This document shows positions 53,248 to 62,326 of a stretch of 64,000 nucleotides of DNA, in pieces; positions within the stretch are counted from its first letter, which is position 1, and each line of letters begins with the position of its first letter. The stretch comes from Roseibium sp. HPY-6 (lineage in GTDB: Bacteria > Pseudomonadota > Alphaproteobacteria > Rhizobiales > Stappiaceae), in assembly GCF_040530035.1 (NCBI RefSeq), contig NZ_JBEWCD010000001.1:1736001-1800000 (forward strand), read 5' to 3'. The notes beneath the pieces were generated by a model that saw only the letters and a list, made by a program, of their open reading frames with translations, ran no database searches and was not told the origin of the DNA. The position numbers and the translations under genes were made by a program.

Positions 53248-54528
53248 ATGGGACTCGCGTTGCTTCTCGGGGTGTTCGCCCTGTGTGTCGTCATAGGTAC
53301 GCCTGTAGCCTTCGCGCTTGGGATCGCGGCTCTGGCAGCATTCTGGTACGAGGGCTTGCCCCTCCTGATCGGTTTTCAGCGCATCGTCTCCGGCATAAAC
53401 GTCTTTTCACTGATGGCGATCCCCTTCTTCATCTTCGCGGGAGAACTGATGTTTCACGGCGGCATCGCCATGCGGCTCGTGCGCTTCGCGCAATCTGCTG
53501 TCGGTGCGGTACGCGGCGGTCTTGGGGTCGTGAACGTGTCTTCGTCCATGCTCTTTGGAGGAATCTCTGGTTCCGCGATCGCGGACATTTCCGCATTGGG
53601 TTCAATCCTCGTCCCGGTCATGAAAGACAAGGGGTACGACGCCGATTATGCGGTGAATGTGACAGTGACTTCATCAATCGCCGGCATCATCATTCCGCCC
53701 AGCCACAACATGATCATCTTCGCTTTGGCAACCGGCGGCGCTGTTTCGATCTCCAAACTGTTTCTTGCCGGCGTCGTTCCGGGTGTACTCATGTGCATCT
53801 GCCTTGCGGTCACGGCCTATCTGGTCGCGGTCAGGCGTGGTTACAGCGCTGAGAAATTTCCCGGCTTTGCAATGCTTGCACTGAATTTCGCAGGCGCCCT
53901 TCCCGGCTTGCTAACCGCAGTCATTATTGTCGGCGGCGTCCTGTCGGGTGTCTTTACGGTGACCGAATCCGGTGCCTTCGGCGCCATGTACGCCTTCCTG
54001 GTCACGCTTCTTGTCTATCGCAGTCTCACTTGGGAGAAATTCAAGCTCGCGGTCACCCAATCGGTGCGCACGACGTCGATGGTCATGATCCTGATCGCCT
54101 GCGCCGGTGCCTTTGCCTATATGCTCACCTTCTATCGCGTGCCCAGCATGACAGCCGATCTGCTTCAGGGCATCACGGACAATCCGATCCTCATTCTTCT
54201 CATGATCAACGCCGTCCTTCTGGTGCTCGGCATGATCATGGACATGGCTGCACTGATCCTGATCTGCACCCCTATCTTTCTCCCGCTTGCGCGCGAACTC
54301 GGCATGGATCCGATCCAGTTCGGCATCATGATGCTGGTAAACCTGGGCTTGGGACTGTGCACACCGCCTGTCGGCACGTGTCTCTTCGTGGGGTGTGCGG
54401 TCGGCAAGATCAGGATTGAAGAAGCCCTGAAGACCATCTGGCCCTTCTACCTGGCACTGTTCGTGGCCTTGATGCTGATCACCTACGTGCCGGCATTTTC
54501 ACTGTTCCTGCCATCTTTGTTTGAGTAA
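53248..54528 (+). CDS. dctM: TRAP transporter large membrane subunit
   Basis: A 426-residue integral membrane protein with about 12 helices, the sodium-coupled transport channel. Family blocks: IPFFIFAGELMFHGGIA, SSMLFGGISGSAIADISALGS, TSSIAGIIIPPSHNMII, and in the second repeat MIMDMAALILICTPIFLP and MMLVNLGLGLCTPPVGTCLFVGCAV. Last gene of the dctPQM operon. No clear intrinsic terminator faces this strand directly after it; the hairpin at 54624 has its T-run on the other strand. Confidence 0.95.
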   Translation: MGLALLLGVFALCVVIGTPVAFALGIAALAAFWYEGLPLLIGFQRIVSGINVFSLMAIPFFIFAGELMFHGGIAMRLVRFAQSAVGAVRGGLGVVNVSSSMLFGGISGSAIADISALGSILVPVMKDKGYDADYAVNVTVTSSIAGIIIPPSHNMIIFALATGGAVSISKLFLAGVVPGVLMCICLAVTAYLVAVRRGYSAEKFPGFAMLALNFAGALPGLLTAVIIVGGVLSGVFTVTESGAFGAMYAFLVTLLVYRSLTWEKFKLAVTQSVRTTSMVMILIACAGAFAYMLTFYRVPSMTADLLQGITDNPILILLMINAVLLVLGMIMDMAALILICTPIFLPLARELGMDPIQFGIMMLVNLGLGLCTPPVGTCLFVGCAVGKIRIEEALKTIWPFYLALFVALMLITYVPAFSLFLPSLFE

Positions 54529-54558
54529 GCGCTCAAACCAGAGCTGTGGCGTTCGCGC

Positions 54559-54933
54559 TCAACAGCCAGGTGTCGAAAAAGAACTGCCGACAATAGTGTT
54601 GCATTTCATCAGCGCAAATGAAAAGCGGCCCCGAGGGGCCGCTAGACCGCCAGCCATGAGTGGAAGCGCTGCCAGGATCGGAGCCGCTGAAACGGTCACA
54701 ACCCTAATCCAGTTTCCAGTCTCCGTTCCGCAGATGCCAGGTGCGATCTGGCCGCCCGATTTTTCAGACCAGTTGTCCACCCTGTTTTCGAACAGATTGC
54801 CTCCAAGACCATACGCACCGAATGGCGACCTTGGATAAGTGCTCCCGAGAGCACCAAGGAATGACAAAGAAGCAACTTCAAGCGAACCGTTCGAATTCGT
54901 CATTCCGAAGAGATTGGTGCCACCGAACACCAA
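54559..54933 (-). pseudogene. decayed 3' fragment of a SUMF1/formylglycine-generating-type gene with sorting-tail-like end
   Basis: The minus-strand frame encodes SPFGAYGLGGNLFENRVDNW, which matches the SPFGxYDxGGNVWEW core of SUMF1-type proteins, and shortly after VSAAPILAALPLMAGGLAA, which resembles the VPLPA-type C-terminal anchor found on exported proteins in this class of bacteria. The ~200 residues that should precede the core are missing (only 176 bases remain before the divergent MFS gene), and the block between core and tail lacks the RGGSW motif. The frame reads through the hairpin at 54624-54643 that would have ended the gene. I take it as a remnant. Confidence 0.55.
54624..54643 (-). 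terminator. minus-strand intrinsic terminator of the remnant
   Basis: AGCGGCCCC / GGGGCCGCT, a 9-bp stem with a minimal loop. On the minus strand it is followed by TTTTC. No intact minus-strand gene lies upstream, so it is a leftover of the decayed gene. Confidence 0.7.
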
Positions 54934-55109
54934 AGAACAACAAGAGGCGCTTCTTTATCATTTTCGTCGCTGGCGAGCGCCAGAATGTATTTGCTTGAGA
55001 CTTGCAAAACGCGCGATTTTCATTATCTAATCTGGTAAATACTGATTTTTGAATACTGAATTCTTTTTTTTCAAATATTTAGGGCCAAAGTGCCCAAAAG
55101 GAACCTGAT

Positions 55110-56321
55110 ATGAAGAGCTACGTATTTGTGGCGATCGGGGCATGCGTGATTTCCTTGACATACGGGGTGCGGTTCGCCTTCGGACAATTTCTGCCAACGA
55201 TCCAGTTTGAATTCCAACTCGACCATCAGCACACGGCGCATCTGGCTTCCAGCGTTTACGCCGGTACTTGCATTGCGCTGCTCGCCGCGGCGTATTTGAC
55301 CGAGCGTTTCGGCCCAAGGATGACCGTCGCCCTCGCGATGGTCTTCGGTACGCTCGGCGCGACAATGGTCAGCGGCGCGACCACATCAGCGGGTCTAACC
55401 GTTTCGTTATTGTTGATCGGCATCAGTTCCGGGCTCTCCATACCGCCTCTGATTGCCGGGGTAACCGTTTCATGTGCCTGCTACCGTGATCGCGCAGTCA
55501 GCATCATCAACGCAGGAACGGGAATCGGCATTGTCGCCGCCAGCGCGACCGCCCTCTTTTTTACCGACAGCTGGAGAGAGTGCTTTTTCGTTTTTGCATT
55601 GATTTCCGTTCTCGTTTCCCTCGCAGCCTGCTTCACTGTTCCAAGGCACGCCAAAGCGCCGATCAACAGGTTCAACATTCGGGAAATCGTCAAGTCGCCG
55701 GCGCTCCATCAAGCTGTGTCGAGTGCGCTCCTTTTCGGGATCGTCAGTGCCGCGATATGGACTGGCGGCGGCATCAGCCTCGTCGGACTCGCGGATTGGA
55801 ACAACACAGGGGTCAGCCTGTTCTGGATTGCCCTCGGCGTCGCCGGCCTTCTCGGTGGTTTTTGCGGCGACTTCATCAGCCGGTTGGATCTGGGTGAGGT
55901 TCACTCGATTTCCTTCGTCGGGCTGGGCACATCGACACTGTTACTGGCAATGGCACAACACTCTGAAGTGGTCGGCTTGCTCGCTGCCGGTATGTTCGGT
56001 GTGTTTTACATGACCGGTACCGCCCTCTATCTGATCTGGGCGGCGCGCATTTCAGCGGATCACGCACCGAGCATTGTCGCGATGCTATTCTTCATGTTGC
56101 CTGTCGGTCAGATCGTGGGGTCCGCAGTCTATGGCCACCTGACCAACCTGTTCGAGGTGGACCATGTCCTGATCATTTTCGCTCTGATGTCGAGCTGCTA
56201 CATCGTGATCCAGTTCTTTGCCAAGATCGACGGGCCGTCGCACTCATCCCCTCAGGATGATCAGGCTGCTGTCGCAGCGATACCTGTCCCTGAATTGTCA
56301 CAAGCAAGAAGGCCACGGTGA
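55110..56321 (+). CDS. MFS transporter
   Basis: A 403-residue inner-membrane transporter of the major facilitator superfamily, with about 12 helices. The first loop carries LTERFGPRMTVA, the family's DRxGRR-type motif; GITVGLTYGVRFAFGQFLPTI-like text at residues 13-32 and the NAGTGIGIVAAS block resemble monocarboxylate or YbfB-type carriers. Cytoplasmic termini are expected; the last 35 residues are hydrophilic. The preceding AT-rich stretch probably holds its promoter. The substrate is not predictable. Confidence 0.9.
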   Translation: MKSYVFVAIGACVISLTYGVRFAFGQFLPTIQFEFQLDHQHTAHLASSVYAGTCIALLAAAYLTERFGPRMTVALAMVFGTLGATMVSGATTSAGLTVSLLLIGISSGLSIPPLIAGVTVSCACYRDRAVSIINAGTGIGIVAASATALFFTDSWRECFFVFALISVLVSLAACFTVPRHAKAPINRFNIREIVKSPALHQAVSSALLFGIVSAAIWTGGGISLVGLADWNNTGVSLFWIALGVAGLLGGFCGDFISRLDLGEVHSISFVGLGTSTLLLAMAQHSEVVGLLAAGMFGVFYMTGTALYLIWAARISADHAPSIVAMLFFMLPVGQIVGSAVYGHLTNLFEVDHVLIIFALMSSCYIVIQFFAKIDGPSHSSPQDDQAAVAAIPVPELSQARRPR

Positions 56322-56430
56322 CGCGGCCGCTCACATCGCGGCTCATGGCCAATTGGACTCTGGCCAACATGCGATGCCCTCGATCGCAATGGCTCAACGA
56401 ACATCAAAGACGCCCGATCTTGGGCCAAAT

Positions 56431-56910
56431 TCAATAGTCTTCTCCGGCATAACGGTTGGGTTGCCGCACGGCATCGTCGCTTCCGATGAACGCAGCCCAA
56501 TCGTCACCGGGTCTCCAGATACCCTCCATCAGCGCGAAGGTTTCGCACTCTGAGAATCCGCGGCCGGTTTTCGCGTAACGATAAAAAAACGCGCTGACCC
56601 GGGCATTGTAAATGCAATGCACATGGATCCTGGTGTCTTTAAGCCGTTCGATCGCCTCACAGAACTTGGCGAAATCCTCGTCTGTCGGATTGTCGAACTC
56701 CACGGGAATATAGACATATTCCATCCCGAGGCTCGCAACCGTACCGGCTTCGTCGTCCAGGGCTCCTTTGTTGTGGTGCGGCCCGAGATTGACGACATGC
56801 GTCACACCAAGTTCGCTAATGTCAGCAAGCTGTTGTTCTGTCGGCTGCCCGGACAATGTAATCTTGTCGCTGAGCCGGCGCCAATTCAAGATTTCGGTCA
56901 GATCGTGCAT
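56431..56910 (-). CDS. protein-tyrosine-phosphatase-like protein with C-x4-R loop
   Basis: A 159-residue cytoplasmic protein resembling the small DSP-type phosphatases of bacteria (related to the beta-lactamase-hydrolase-like phosphatase domain). LSGQPTEQQLADISELGVTHVVNLGP at the start and HVHCIYNARVSAFFYRY near 98-114 are the family blocks. Between the candidate catalytic Cys and Arg there are only four residues (CIYNAR), whereas classical phosphatases have five, so activity cannot be assumed. A Tyr- and Asp-rich C-terminus follows. No partner gene is evident; it converges on the MFS gene. Confidence 0.8.
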   Translation of the reverse strand: MHDLTEILNWRRLSDKITLSGQPTEQQLADISELGVTHVVNLGPHHNKGALDDEAGTVASLGMEYVYIPVEFDNPTDEDFAKFCEAIERLKDTRIHVHCIYNARVSAFFYRYAKTGRGFSECETFALMEGIWRPGDDWAAFIGSDDAVRQPNRYAGEDY

Positions 56911-56993
56911 AACGGTCTCCGGGCATCAGGCGCGCAATTGAGCGCATTGTGGATGGGCCTTTGTGAGTCTTTTTGTGCAGGCCGGTTTTTTGA

Positions 56994-57179
56994 TCAGGAG
57001 CTTTCCGGACGAGTTGGACACATCACAAGATTGCCTCCACGATTGCGGCAAAGGGCGTCGAAACTGCTCTCGCTATGTTCCGCACAAAACGTGCATTCGA
57101 ACGTGCACATGCACGCATCAATGACATCCGGCGGAAGGTCCTTTTCGCAACACCCGCAATTCGGCTTCAGCGGAAGCAC
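56994..57179 (-). CDS. small DUF1272-family zinc-ribbon-like protein
   Basis: A 61-residue protein that matches the DUF1272 pattern: LKPNCGCCEKDLPPD, then CTFECTFCAEH and a C-terminal RNRGGNLVMCPTRP. The usual family has four or more Cys pairs including CPNCGG; here that pair reads CRNRGG and FCxxC reads FCAEH, so part of the metal site is altered. The start is a GTG at 57179 after AAAGGGA; no ATG alternative exists. It is divergent from a GlxA-type regulator 48 bases away. Function of the family is unknown. Confidence 0.75.
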   Translation of the reverse strand: MLPLKPNCGCCEKDLPPDVIDACMCTFECTFCAEHSESSFDALCRNRGGNLVMCPTRPESS

Positions 57180-57227
57180 GTCATTTTCCCTTTGTCATGC
57201 GGATAGACTACCGGGTTTGCCCATGGC

Positions 57228-58250
57228 ATGAATGACAAGATGACCTCGTTTACTGCCAAACCGCATAATCCGCAGGACGGTGCCAGGCGCGTCGTCTTTG
57301 TAGTCTATCCCGACATTGTGCTTCTTGACCTTGTCGGCCCGCTCCAGGTTTTCAGCCACGCTCTTGATCCTGAGACGGGCCGGAACGGGTATTCTTGCGC
57401 GGTGACTTCAGTCGATGGCGGCGCGATCGACACCAACACGGTCGTCACCATTCCGAGCGAGCCGGTCACATGGCATTTGGACCGAGAGATCCACACACTC
57501 GTTGTCGTGGGGGGCGCGGGAGCCAACACAGCGATGTACAACAACCTGTTGCTGGAAAACATCAGACGCCTTGCGGGAAATGCTCAAAGGGTCTGCTCAG
57601 TCTGCTCCGGAGCGCTTGTTCTTGCCGCCGCCGGTCTCCTGGACGGACGCAGAGCGGTCACGCACTGGGAAGACTGCAAGACGCTGGAAGACGAGTATCC
57701 GGGCGTTCAGGTTGAAGTTGACCCCATTTTCATCAAGGACGGAAACATCTGGACGTCCGCAGGCATTACTGCCGGCATCGATATGGCGTTGGCAATTGTG
57801 GCGGCTGATCTTGGGCGCCGCTCCGCGCTGCAAATGGCACAGTCAATGGTGACCCATATGGCCCGTGCCGGCGGACAATCGCAATTCAGCCCTGTCCTCG
57901 GACGCCAGGTACGCGACGTGGGAGGCCGGTTCGAGACCCTGCACCAGTGGATAGCGGAGAATATTGAAAAAGACCTTCGGGTTGAAGCTCTGGCAGAACA
58001 GGCAAATATGAGCGCCCGCAACTTTGCGCGGCAATACACCAGGCAGACCGGTCTGACACCGGCCAAAGCCGTTGAGGCCATTCGAACGGACGCGGCCAAA
58101 GAGTTGCTGGAAACAACGGATTTGTCCGTTAAGCAGGTCGCCGTCCGCACCGGCTTCAATGACGAAGAGCGCATGCGCCGTACTTTCCTGAGACTGATGA
58201 ATGTGTCCCCCGCGGATTATCGGCAAGGGTTCAGAGCCAGGCTGACGTGA
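57228..58250 (+). CDS. GlxA-type transcriptional regulator (DJ-1/PfpI domain plus AraC HTH)
   Basis: A 340-residue regulator with a class I glutamine-amidotransferase-like domain at about residues 20-190 (VVFVVYPDIVLLDLVGPLQVF, VCSVCSGALVLAAAGLLDGRRAVTHW with the nucleophile-type Cys) and a C-terminal AraC domain at 235-335 (LRVEALAEQANMSARNFARQY and VKQVAVRTGFNDEERMRRTF). Proteins of this kind respond to small nitrogen compounds. It faces away from the DUF1272 gene. Its own target is not clear from context. Confidence 0.92.
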   Translation: MNDKMTSFTAKPHNPQDGARRVVFVVYPDIVLLDLVGPLQVFSHALDPETGRNGYSCAVTSVDGGAIDTNTVVTIPSEPVTWHLDREIHTLVVVGGAGANTAMYNNLLLENIRRLAGNAQRVCSVCSGALVLAAAGLLDGRRAVTHWEDCKTLEDEYPGVQVEVDPIFIKDGNIWTSAGITAGIDMALAIVAADLGRRSALQMAQSMVTHMARAGGQSQFSPVLGRQVRDVGGRFETLHQWIAENIEKDLRVEALAEQANMSARNFARQYTRQTGLTPAKAVEAIRTDAAKELLETTDLSVKQVAVRTGFNDEERMRRTFLRLMNVSPADYRQGFRARLT

Positions 58251-58366
58251 TGTCCTCCGATGACCCGCGCTCATCTAAGCAAATTCTAACAATCTGTTTC
58301 CCGAATTTTTCACCTCCTGACCTCATTCTCCTGTCGCCAGGCTCACAAGACAAAGATGCTTTATAG

Positions 58367-59482
58367 ATGCATGACGAGATCTCGATTACGGAGACTGAGG
58401 CGTTCCAGCCGCGCTATGACGATCTGTCGAAGGACTTCGAACGGCTGAGGGACCACATTGCGGACCTACACCGTGAAGGCCGCCTCTATCTGGAGTGGGA
58501 CAGATCTAGCGCCTGCTTCGAACCGGCGGCCATTGCCCTTGAGGATGCCTATTTTGCGCGTGGCCTCTATGACGAGATCGAAGCCCGTTATACGAACACG
58601 GTTCACCAGTGGGACCCGAACGGGAACGATCTCATTCACGATGTTTTGGAACGCCTGCTGCGCGCCGGGCAAGGGCAGCGTGTCATTCGCATCTGCCGCT
58701 ACTACCTGGCATTGGAAAAACCGTCTTTCTGGGCTTTGATCGATGAGCGCAATCGTGGGTTCAAGAAGTCGCCAAACTGGTCCGTAAGCGAAAAGCAGCA
58801 GCAAAAGTCATTTGAGAAAATGATCAACGGGATCGCACACCGCAAGGCCGAAGTTCTCACGATGATGGACGAAGTGCACGACTTTTTCCTGCGCGCGGGC
58901 GCAACGTCAGCGCAACTTGGACGTCTTGCTGCTGATCGGGCAGAAATCGAGCAGGAACAACGGCGCCTCCGAAAGGGAAAACCGGATCCGCGCGACATGG
59001 ACGTTGATATCTTCTGGGAAATCATCGGAGCTCCGGGCGAAAGCGGAGCACTCGACCAGATTGAGGCGGCAACCGACAGACTTGCGAGCTTCGAGGCAAA
59101 GGCGATCAAGACATTTGACGAATTGTTCCATGAGTTGGACGCGCGCGCTTACCGCGATGACGTCTGGTCTCTCGCCGTTCTTTTGCGCGGCGGCTGCTCC
59201 GATGATGATTTCGAAGGGTTCAGATGCTGGCTCATTCTCCAGGGAAGAAACGTTTTTGAGGACGTCCTCAAGGACCCGGACGGATTTGACGTTACCCTTT
59301 TCGGCGAAGAAACGAGCCCTTGCGATGCCCTGCGCGATATACCTTCGCTCGCTTATGAAATGCGGACGGGAAAGGCTCTGAAACGAAAAACGCGGGCTCC
59401 GCTACGCCTGAAAGATCCGGACTGGAAAGAACAAGATGTCAAGGATCTGCTGCCACGCGTTGTTGCCGCCCTTGACGATTAA
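58367..59482 (+). CDS. protein with C-terminal DUF4240 domain
   Basis: A 371-residue soluble protein. Residues about 205-345 match DUF4240: DIFWEIIGAPGESGALDQIEAAT, RDDVWSLAVLLRGGCSDDDFEGFRCWLILQGRNVFEDVLKDPD in successive pieces. The N-terminal 200 residues are helical and charged (FERLRDHIADLHREGRLYLEWDR, EKQQQKSFEKM) with no domain I know. The start has no strong ribosome-binding site. DUF4240 proteins are of unknown function; several bacterial homologues lie in accessory regions. Confidence 0.8.
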   Translation: MHDEISITETEAFQPRYDDLSKDFERLRDHIADLHREGRLYLEWDRSSACFEPAAIALEDAYFARGLYDEIEARYTNTVHQWDPNGNDLIHDVLERLLRAGQGQRVIRICRYYLALEKPSFWALIDERNRGFKKSPNWSVSEKQQQKSFEKMINGIAHRKAEVLTMMDEVHDFFLRAGATSAQLGRLAADRAEIEQEQRRLRKGKPDPRDMDVDIFWEIIGAPGESGALDQIEAATDRLASFEAKAIKTFDELFHELDARAYRDDVWSLAVLLRGGCSDDDFEGFRCWLILQGRNVFEDVLKDPDGFDVTLFGEETSPCDALRDIPSLAYEMRTGKALKRKTRAPLRLKDPDWKEQDVKDLLPRVVAALDD

Positions 59483-60295
59483 ACGGACACGACAAGATTT
59501 CTTTTCGGGACCACCCCGGCAACAGCAGTCTTTAGAACTCAAGCCTGAGATTGCGATGGATAATAGTGCGAAGGCGGGCTTCGATCCGCGTCATTCGCCA
59601 TTGAACTTAGCCGGATAACTTTTCATCAGGCTTACGCATTCGAGCTGGCAACAAACCTGAGCAGAAAAAGATCCATGCGTAGCCACAAACGCATCGGACT
59701 TGCGGAACAACGAAAATCCCCTCGCTGTTGCCAGCGAGGGGAAAGACCATGGGATTACTGGTAGCCTGGCTTGTAACAGGTTTTACCGCCCCAGTCCCGA
59801 GTTTCGGACATTGTACCGCCAAGGAGCTGCAGTCAGCTTCAAACTGATCGCCGCAATGTCACGGTACAGTTGGAGGTCAACGGACCGCCATCCGAACGGC
59901 AATATAAGTTGGTCAACTCATTCTCTTTTCTCTCGCCTTAAGGCCGAAGCCTTTTACAGTTCCCTGCGTGGCTTTAAATTGGGTTGACGGCGCAATACTA
60001 AGGACTGGCGAACCAGAAGCCATTACCGTCTTTAAAATCAAAGTAATAATCAAATTTCCAACGACCACTTTAAAATAATTTGTTGGATACAAAACAAAAC
60101 TAACAAATTACGTCATGTTATACAGTGACTAGCGTCACACTTTTACAGATACAATTTAAAGATGATATTTGGTTGCATCTTCTGCTGCGCTGTTCTGATC
60201 GTTTCTGAAGACAAGACTTCCAAGAGGCTGCTCCCGGTGGCTCGCTTATCGCTCCGTAACTTTTACCCCAAGGAGCCTCACCTGCGCTTTGCAAT
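59483..60295. other. long non-coding stretch with a minus-strand terminator
   Basis: About 810 bases without an intact gene. A terminator for the minus strand is at 59717-59742. Just upstream of it on that strand an 18-codon frame (59755-59811, ending KTCYKPGYQ) stops two codons short of the hairpin base, which looks like the C-terminal scrap of a lost gene. The rest, AT-rich at 60000-60120, has a small inverted repeat GTGAC, four bases, GTCAC near 60124. Confidence 0.5.
59717..59742 (-). terminator. intrinsic terminator without a visible gene
   Basis: A 10-bp stem (TCCCCTCGCT / AGCGAGGGGA) with a 6-base loop, followed on the minus strand by TTTTCG. No minus-strand gene of normal size lies directly upstream, which supports gene loss here. 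Confidence 0.75.
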
Positions 60296-60853
60296 TTATC
60301 TTTTGAGCAGCCTCGACAAAACAAATTCCAGATGACCAGCGGCGTCGAGATCCGTTGTGGACTTAAGCATTCGCAGGCCCAGATAGGTCGTGTAGAGGTC
60401 AAGGGCAAAGTGTCTGTCGTTGAAGCCGAGAACTTGAAACTGTTCGTTGAGGTAGTCCAGGCGCTTTGCATCGACATGGGCGACACGTTTGGCTGCTTCG
60501 GTATCCAGCCGAGCCCATTCGCGTATCGCCAACTCCGCTTTGACCGATACATCGGCTGAGCGCAGCTCGGACGTCAGTCCGACAAGCGCCCGCAAACGAT
60601 CAATTCCCGGTTCATGATCCGCCATTCGCCTGATGATTTCATCGGCTTGTGAGGCTTGCCACCCGTCAAGGATCTGCCGTTGGAAGTCGTTGATGTCCTT
60701 GAAATGCCAATAAAATGAACCCTTGGTTGTCCGAAGCGTGCGGGCAAGGGCTTCGGCTCGTACCGCCCCAACGCCGGACGCGGCCAGAGCACGCATTCCG
60801 GCCTGTATCCAATCCGCCTTTCCCAATCGCGTTTTACTCATTTGTGTTTTCAT
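60296..60853 (-). CDS. TetR-family transcriptional regulator
   Basis: A 185-residue repressor-type protein. Helix-turn-helix at about residues 14-60 (WIQAGMRALAASGVGAVRAEALARTL, TTKGSFYWHFKDINDFQ), then a helical ligand domain. A second ATG lies four codons after the first and could be the real start. It is divergent from a class III adenylate cyclase with about 190 bases between them; whether it controls that gene is unknown. Confidence 0.92.
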   Translation of the reverse strand: MKTQMSKTRLGKADWIQAGMRALAASGVGAVRAEALARTLRTTKGSFYWHFKDINDFQRQILDGWQASQADEIIRRMADHEPGIDRLRALVGLTSELRSADVSVKAELAIREWARLDTEAAKRVAHVDAKRLDYLNEQFQVLGFNDRHFALDLYTTYLGLRMLKSTTDLDAAGHLEFVLSRLLKR

Positions 60854-61046
60854 AAGCTTGCGTACAGATCAATATTGACTCAACGTAAGCACTATACGGA
60901 GGCGTATGCAATTGGCTGGTGATCTTCGTATTCGCGCATGGCAAAGCATGCGGTGTGTCGAGGTATTGCGCCATCCGTCCCACTCCCGTTTGATGAGTTA
61001 GTAGGTTTTGCAATCGTGTTCAGTCATGATTTGGGAGAAAGACGGG

Positions 61047-62201
61047 ATGAACACATTCCCCGGATCCGCCAGCGACGAGGTTATTCACTGGTTGATGGTC
61101 GAAGGCCCGCGACAGGCATCACCCGCAGCCCTGCTTCACGGCTACTCCCGCAAACTGCGCGAAGCCGGCATCGAGGTCGATCGTTCGACACTCGGCGCAC
61201 CCATCCTGCATCCGATCGCGCAGTCTTCCTTCGTCTTCTGGGATGTTGCGGGCGGACCTCAACAACGCTGGTTCACCTATACGCCGGATCAGATGGAAAT
61301 TCTCAAGGCAAGCCCGATCCACAAGATCTATACGCACGGCGAAGCTTCGTCGCTAAGGCTCGATCGGCCGGAACATCGCAGTCTTTATCCCATCGGGGAA
61401 GATCTCTGGGCTGAAGGGTACACCCAATACGAAGCCCTTCCTCTTCAGTTTTCCGACGACACTTACAAGGTCCTGACGCTCGCAACGAAGGCAGCCGGCG
61501 GTTTCAACGAACAAGATACCGCCCTTGTCGCAGCAACGCTTCCAGCACTGACACTTGTTTTTGAAGGTTTCATTGCGCGCAACACAGCCAAGACGCTTAT
61601 GGAAACTTATGTCGGTAAACGGGCTGGCCTCAGAGTACTGGACGGCGAAATCGCGCGCGGCGACGGCAGTCACATTGATGCAGTTATCTGGTTCTCGGAC
61701 CTCCGCGGGTTTACCGGGATCGCGCAGTCACGTAGCGAAGACGCACTATTGATGCTGCTGAACGACTATTTCGGGCAGCTGACGGACGCGATTGAAGAAC
61801 ATTCGGGCGAGGTTCTGAAATTCATCGGCGATGCAATGCTCGCCATCTTTCCGTATCAAAGCGACGTTGGCGACGCCGTCGCGCGGGCCGAGGCCGCAGC
61901 TTTGACTGTCACACGTACCAACGATGCGGCACACGACATCGCTTTCGGGATCGGTCTCCACCCCGGAACGGTGTTTTATGGGAACATCGGCGGTGGCAAC
62001 CGGCTCGACTTCACCGTCATCGGGTCCTCCGTCAATATGGCCAGCCGGGTCGAAGGCCTGTGTTCCACACTTGATGAGACCGTACTGGCAACACGTGACT
62101 TTGTTGAGTATTCCTCTTTATCCTGGCGTTCGCTTGGAAACCACCAATTGAAGGGCGTGGTCGAACCTGTCGAAGTCTTTTCGCCAGTTGTTCAAGATTG
62201 A
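61047..62201 (+). CDS. class III adenylate/guanylate cyclase
   Basis: A 384-residue cytoplasmic enzyme. The N-terminal 190 residues form a probable sensor domain found before many alphaproteobacterial cyclases (LLHGYSRKLREAGIEVDRSTLG, IHPIAQSSFVFW-type region). The cyclase domain spans about 205-345: metal Asp in VIWFSDLRGFT, Lys in GEVLKFIGDAML with the second metal Asp, and NMASRVE carrying the transition-state Asn and Arg. The substrate-choosing Lys is present, favouring ATP. The ATG at 61047 follows GGGAG; an ATG seven codons earlier is possible. Likely soluble and responsive to a cytoplasmic signal. Confidence 0.93.
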   Translation: MNTFPGSASDEVIHWLMVEGPRQASPAALLHGYSRKLREAGIEVDRSTLGAPILHPIAQSSFVFWDVAGGPQQRWFTYTPDQMEILKASPIHKIYTHGEASSLRLDRPEHRSLYPIGEDLWAEGYTQYEALPLQFSDDTYKVLTLATKAAGGFNEQDTALVAATLPALTLVFEGFIARNTAKTLMETYVGKRAGLRVLDGEIARGDGSHIDAVIWFSDLRGFTGIAQSRSEDALLMLLNDYFGQLTDAIEEHSGEVLKFIGDAMLAIFPYQSDVGDAVARAEAAALTVTRTNDAAHDIAFGIGLHPGTVFYGNIGGGNRLDFTVIGSSVNMASRVEGLCSTLDETVLATRDFVEYSSLSWRSLGNHQLKGVVEPVEVFSPVVQD

Positions 62202-62326
62202 CCGGACTTTGACCAGCATGCGCACGTCTACCGGTTCGAACAGGTCAGACTTTTAAGCCTCTCCCCGGCATCTCGCCGGTCTCCGTAAAATCGGCCAGCG
62301 ATTGTTGAAACACCCGTGTCTTCAGG

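Larger units (their letters stand above)
54529..55109. other. intergenic region between dctM and the MFS gene
   Basis: About 580 bases. It contains the SUMF1-like remnant on the minus strand, its hairpin, and an AT-rich stretch (55010-55085) that probably holds the MFS promoter. No other gene is seen. Confidence 0.6.
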
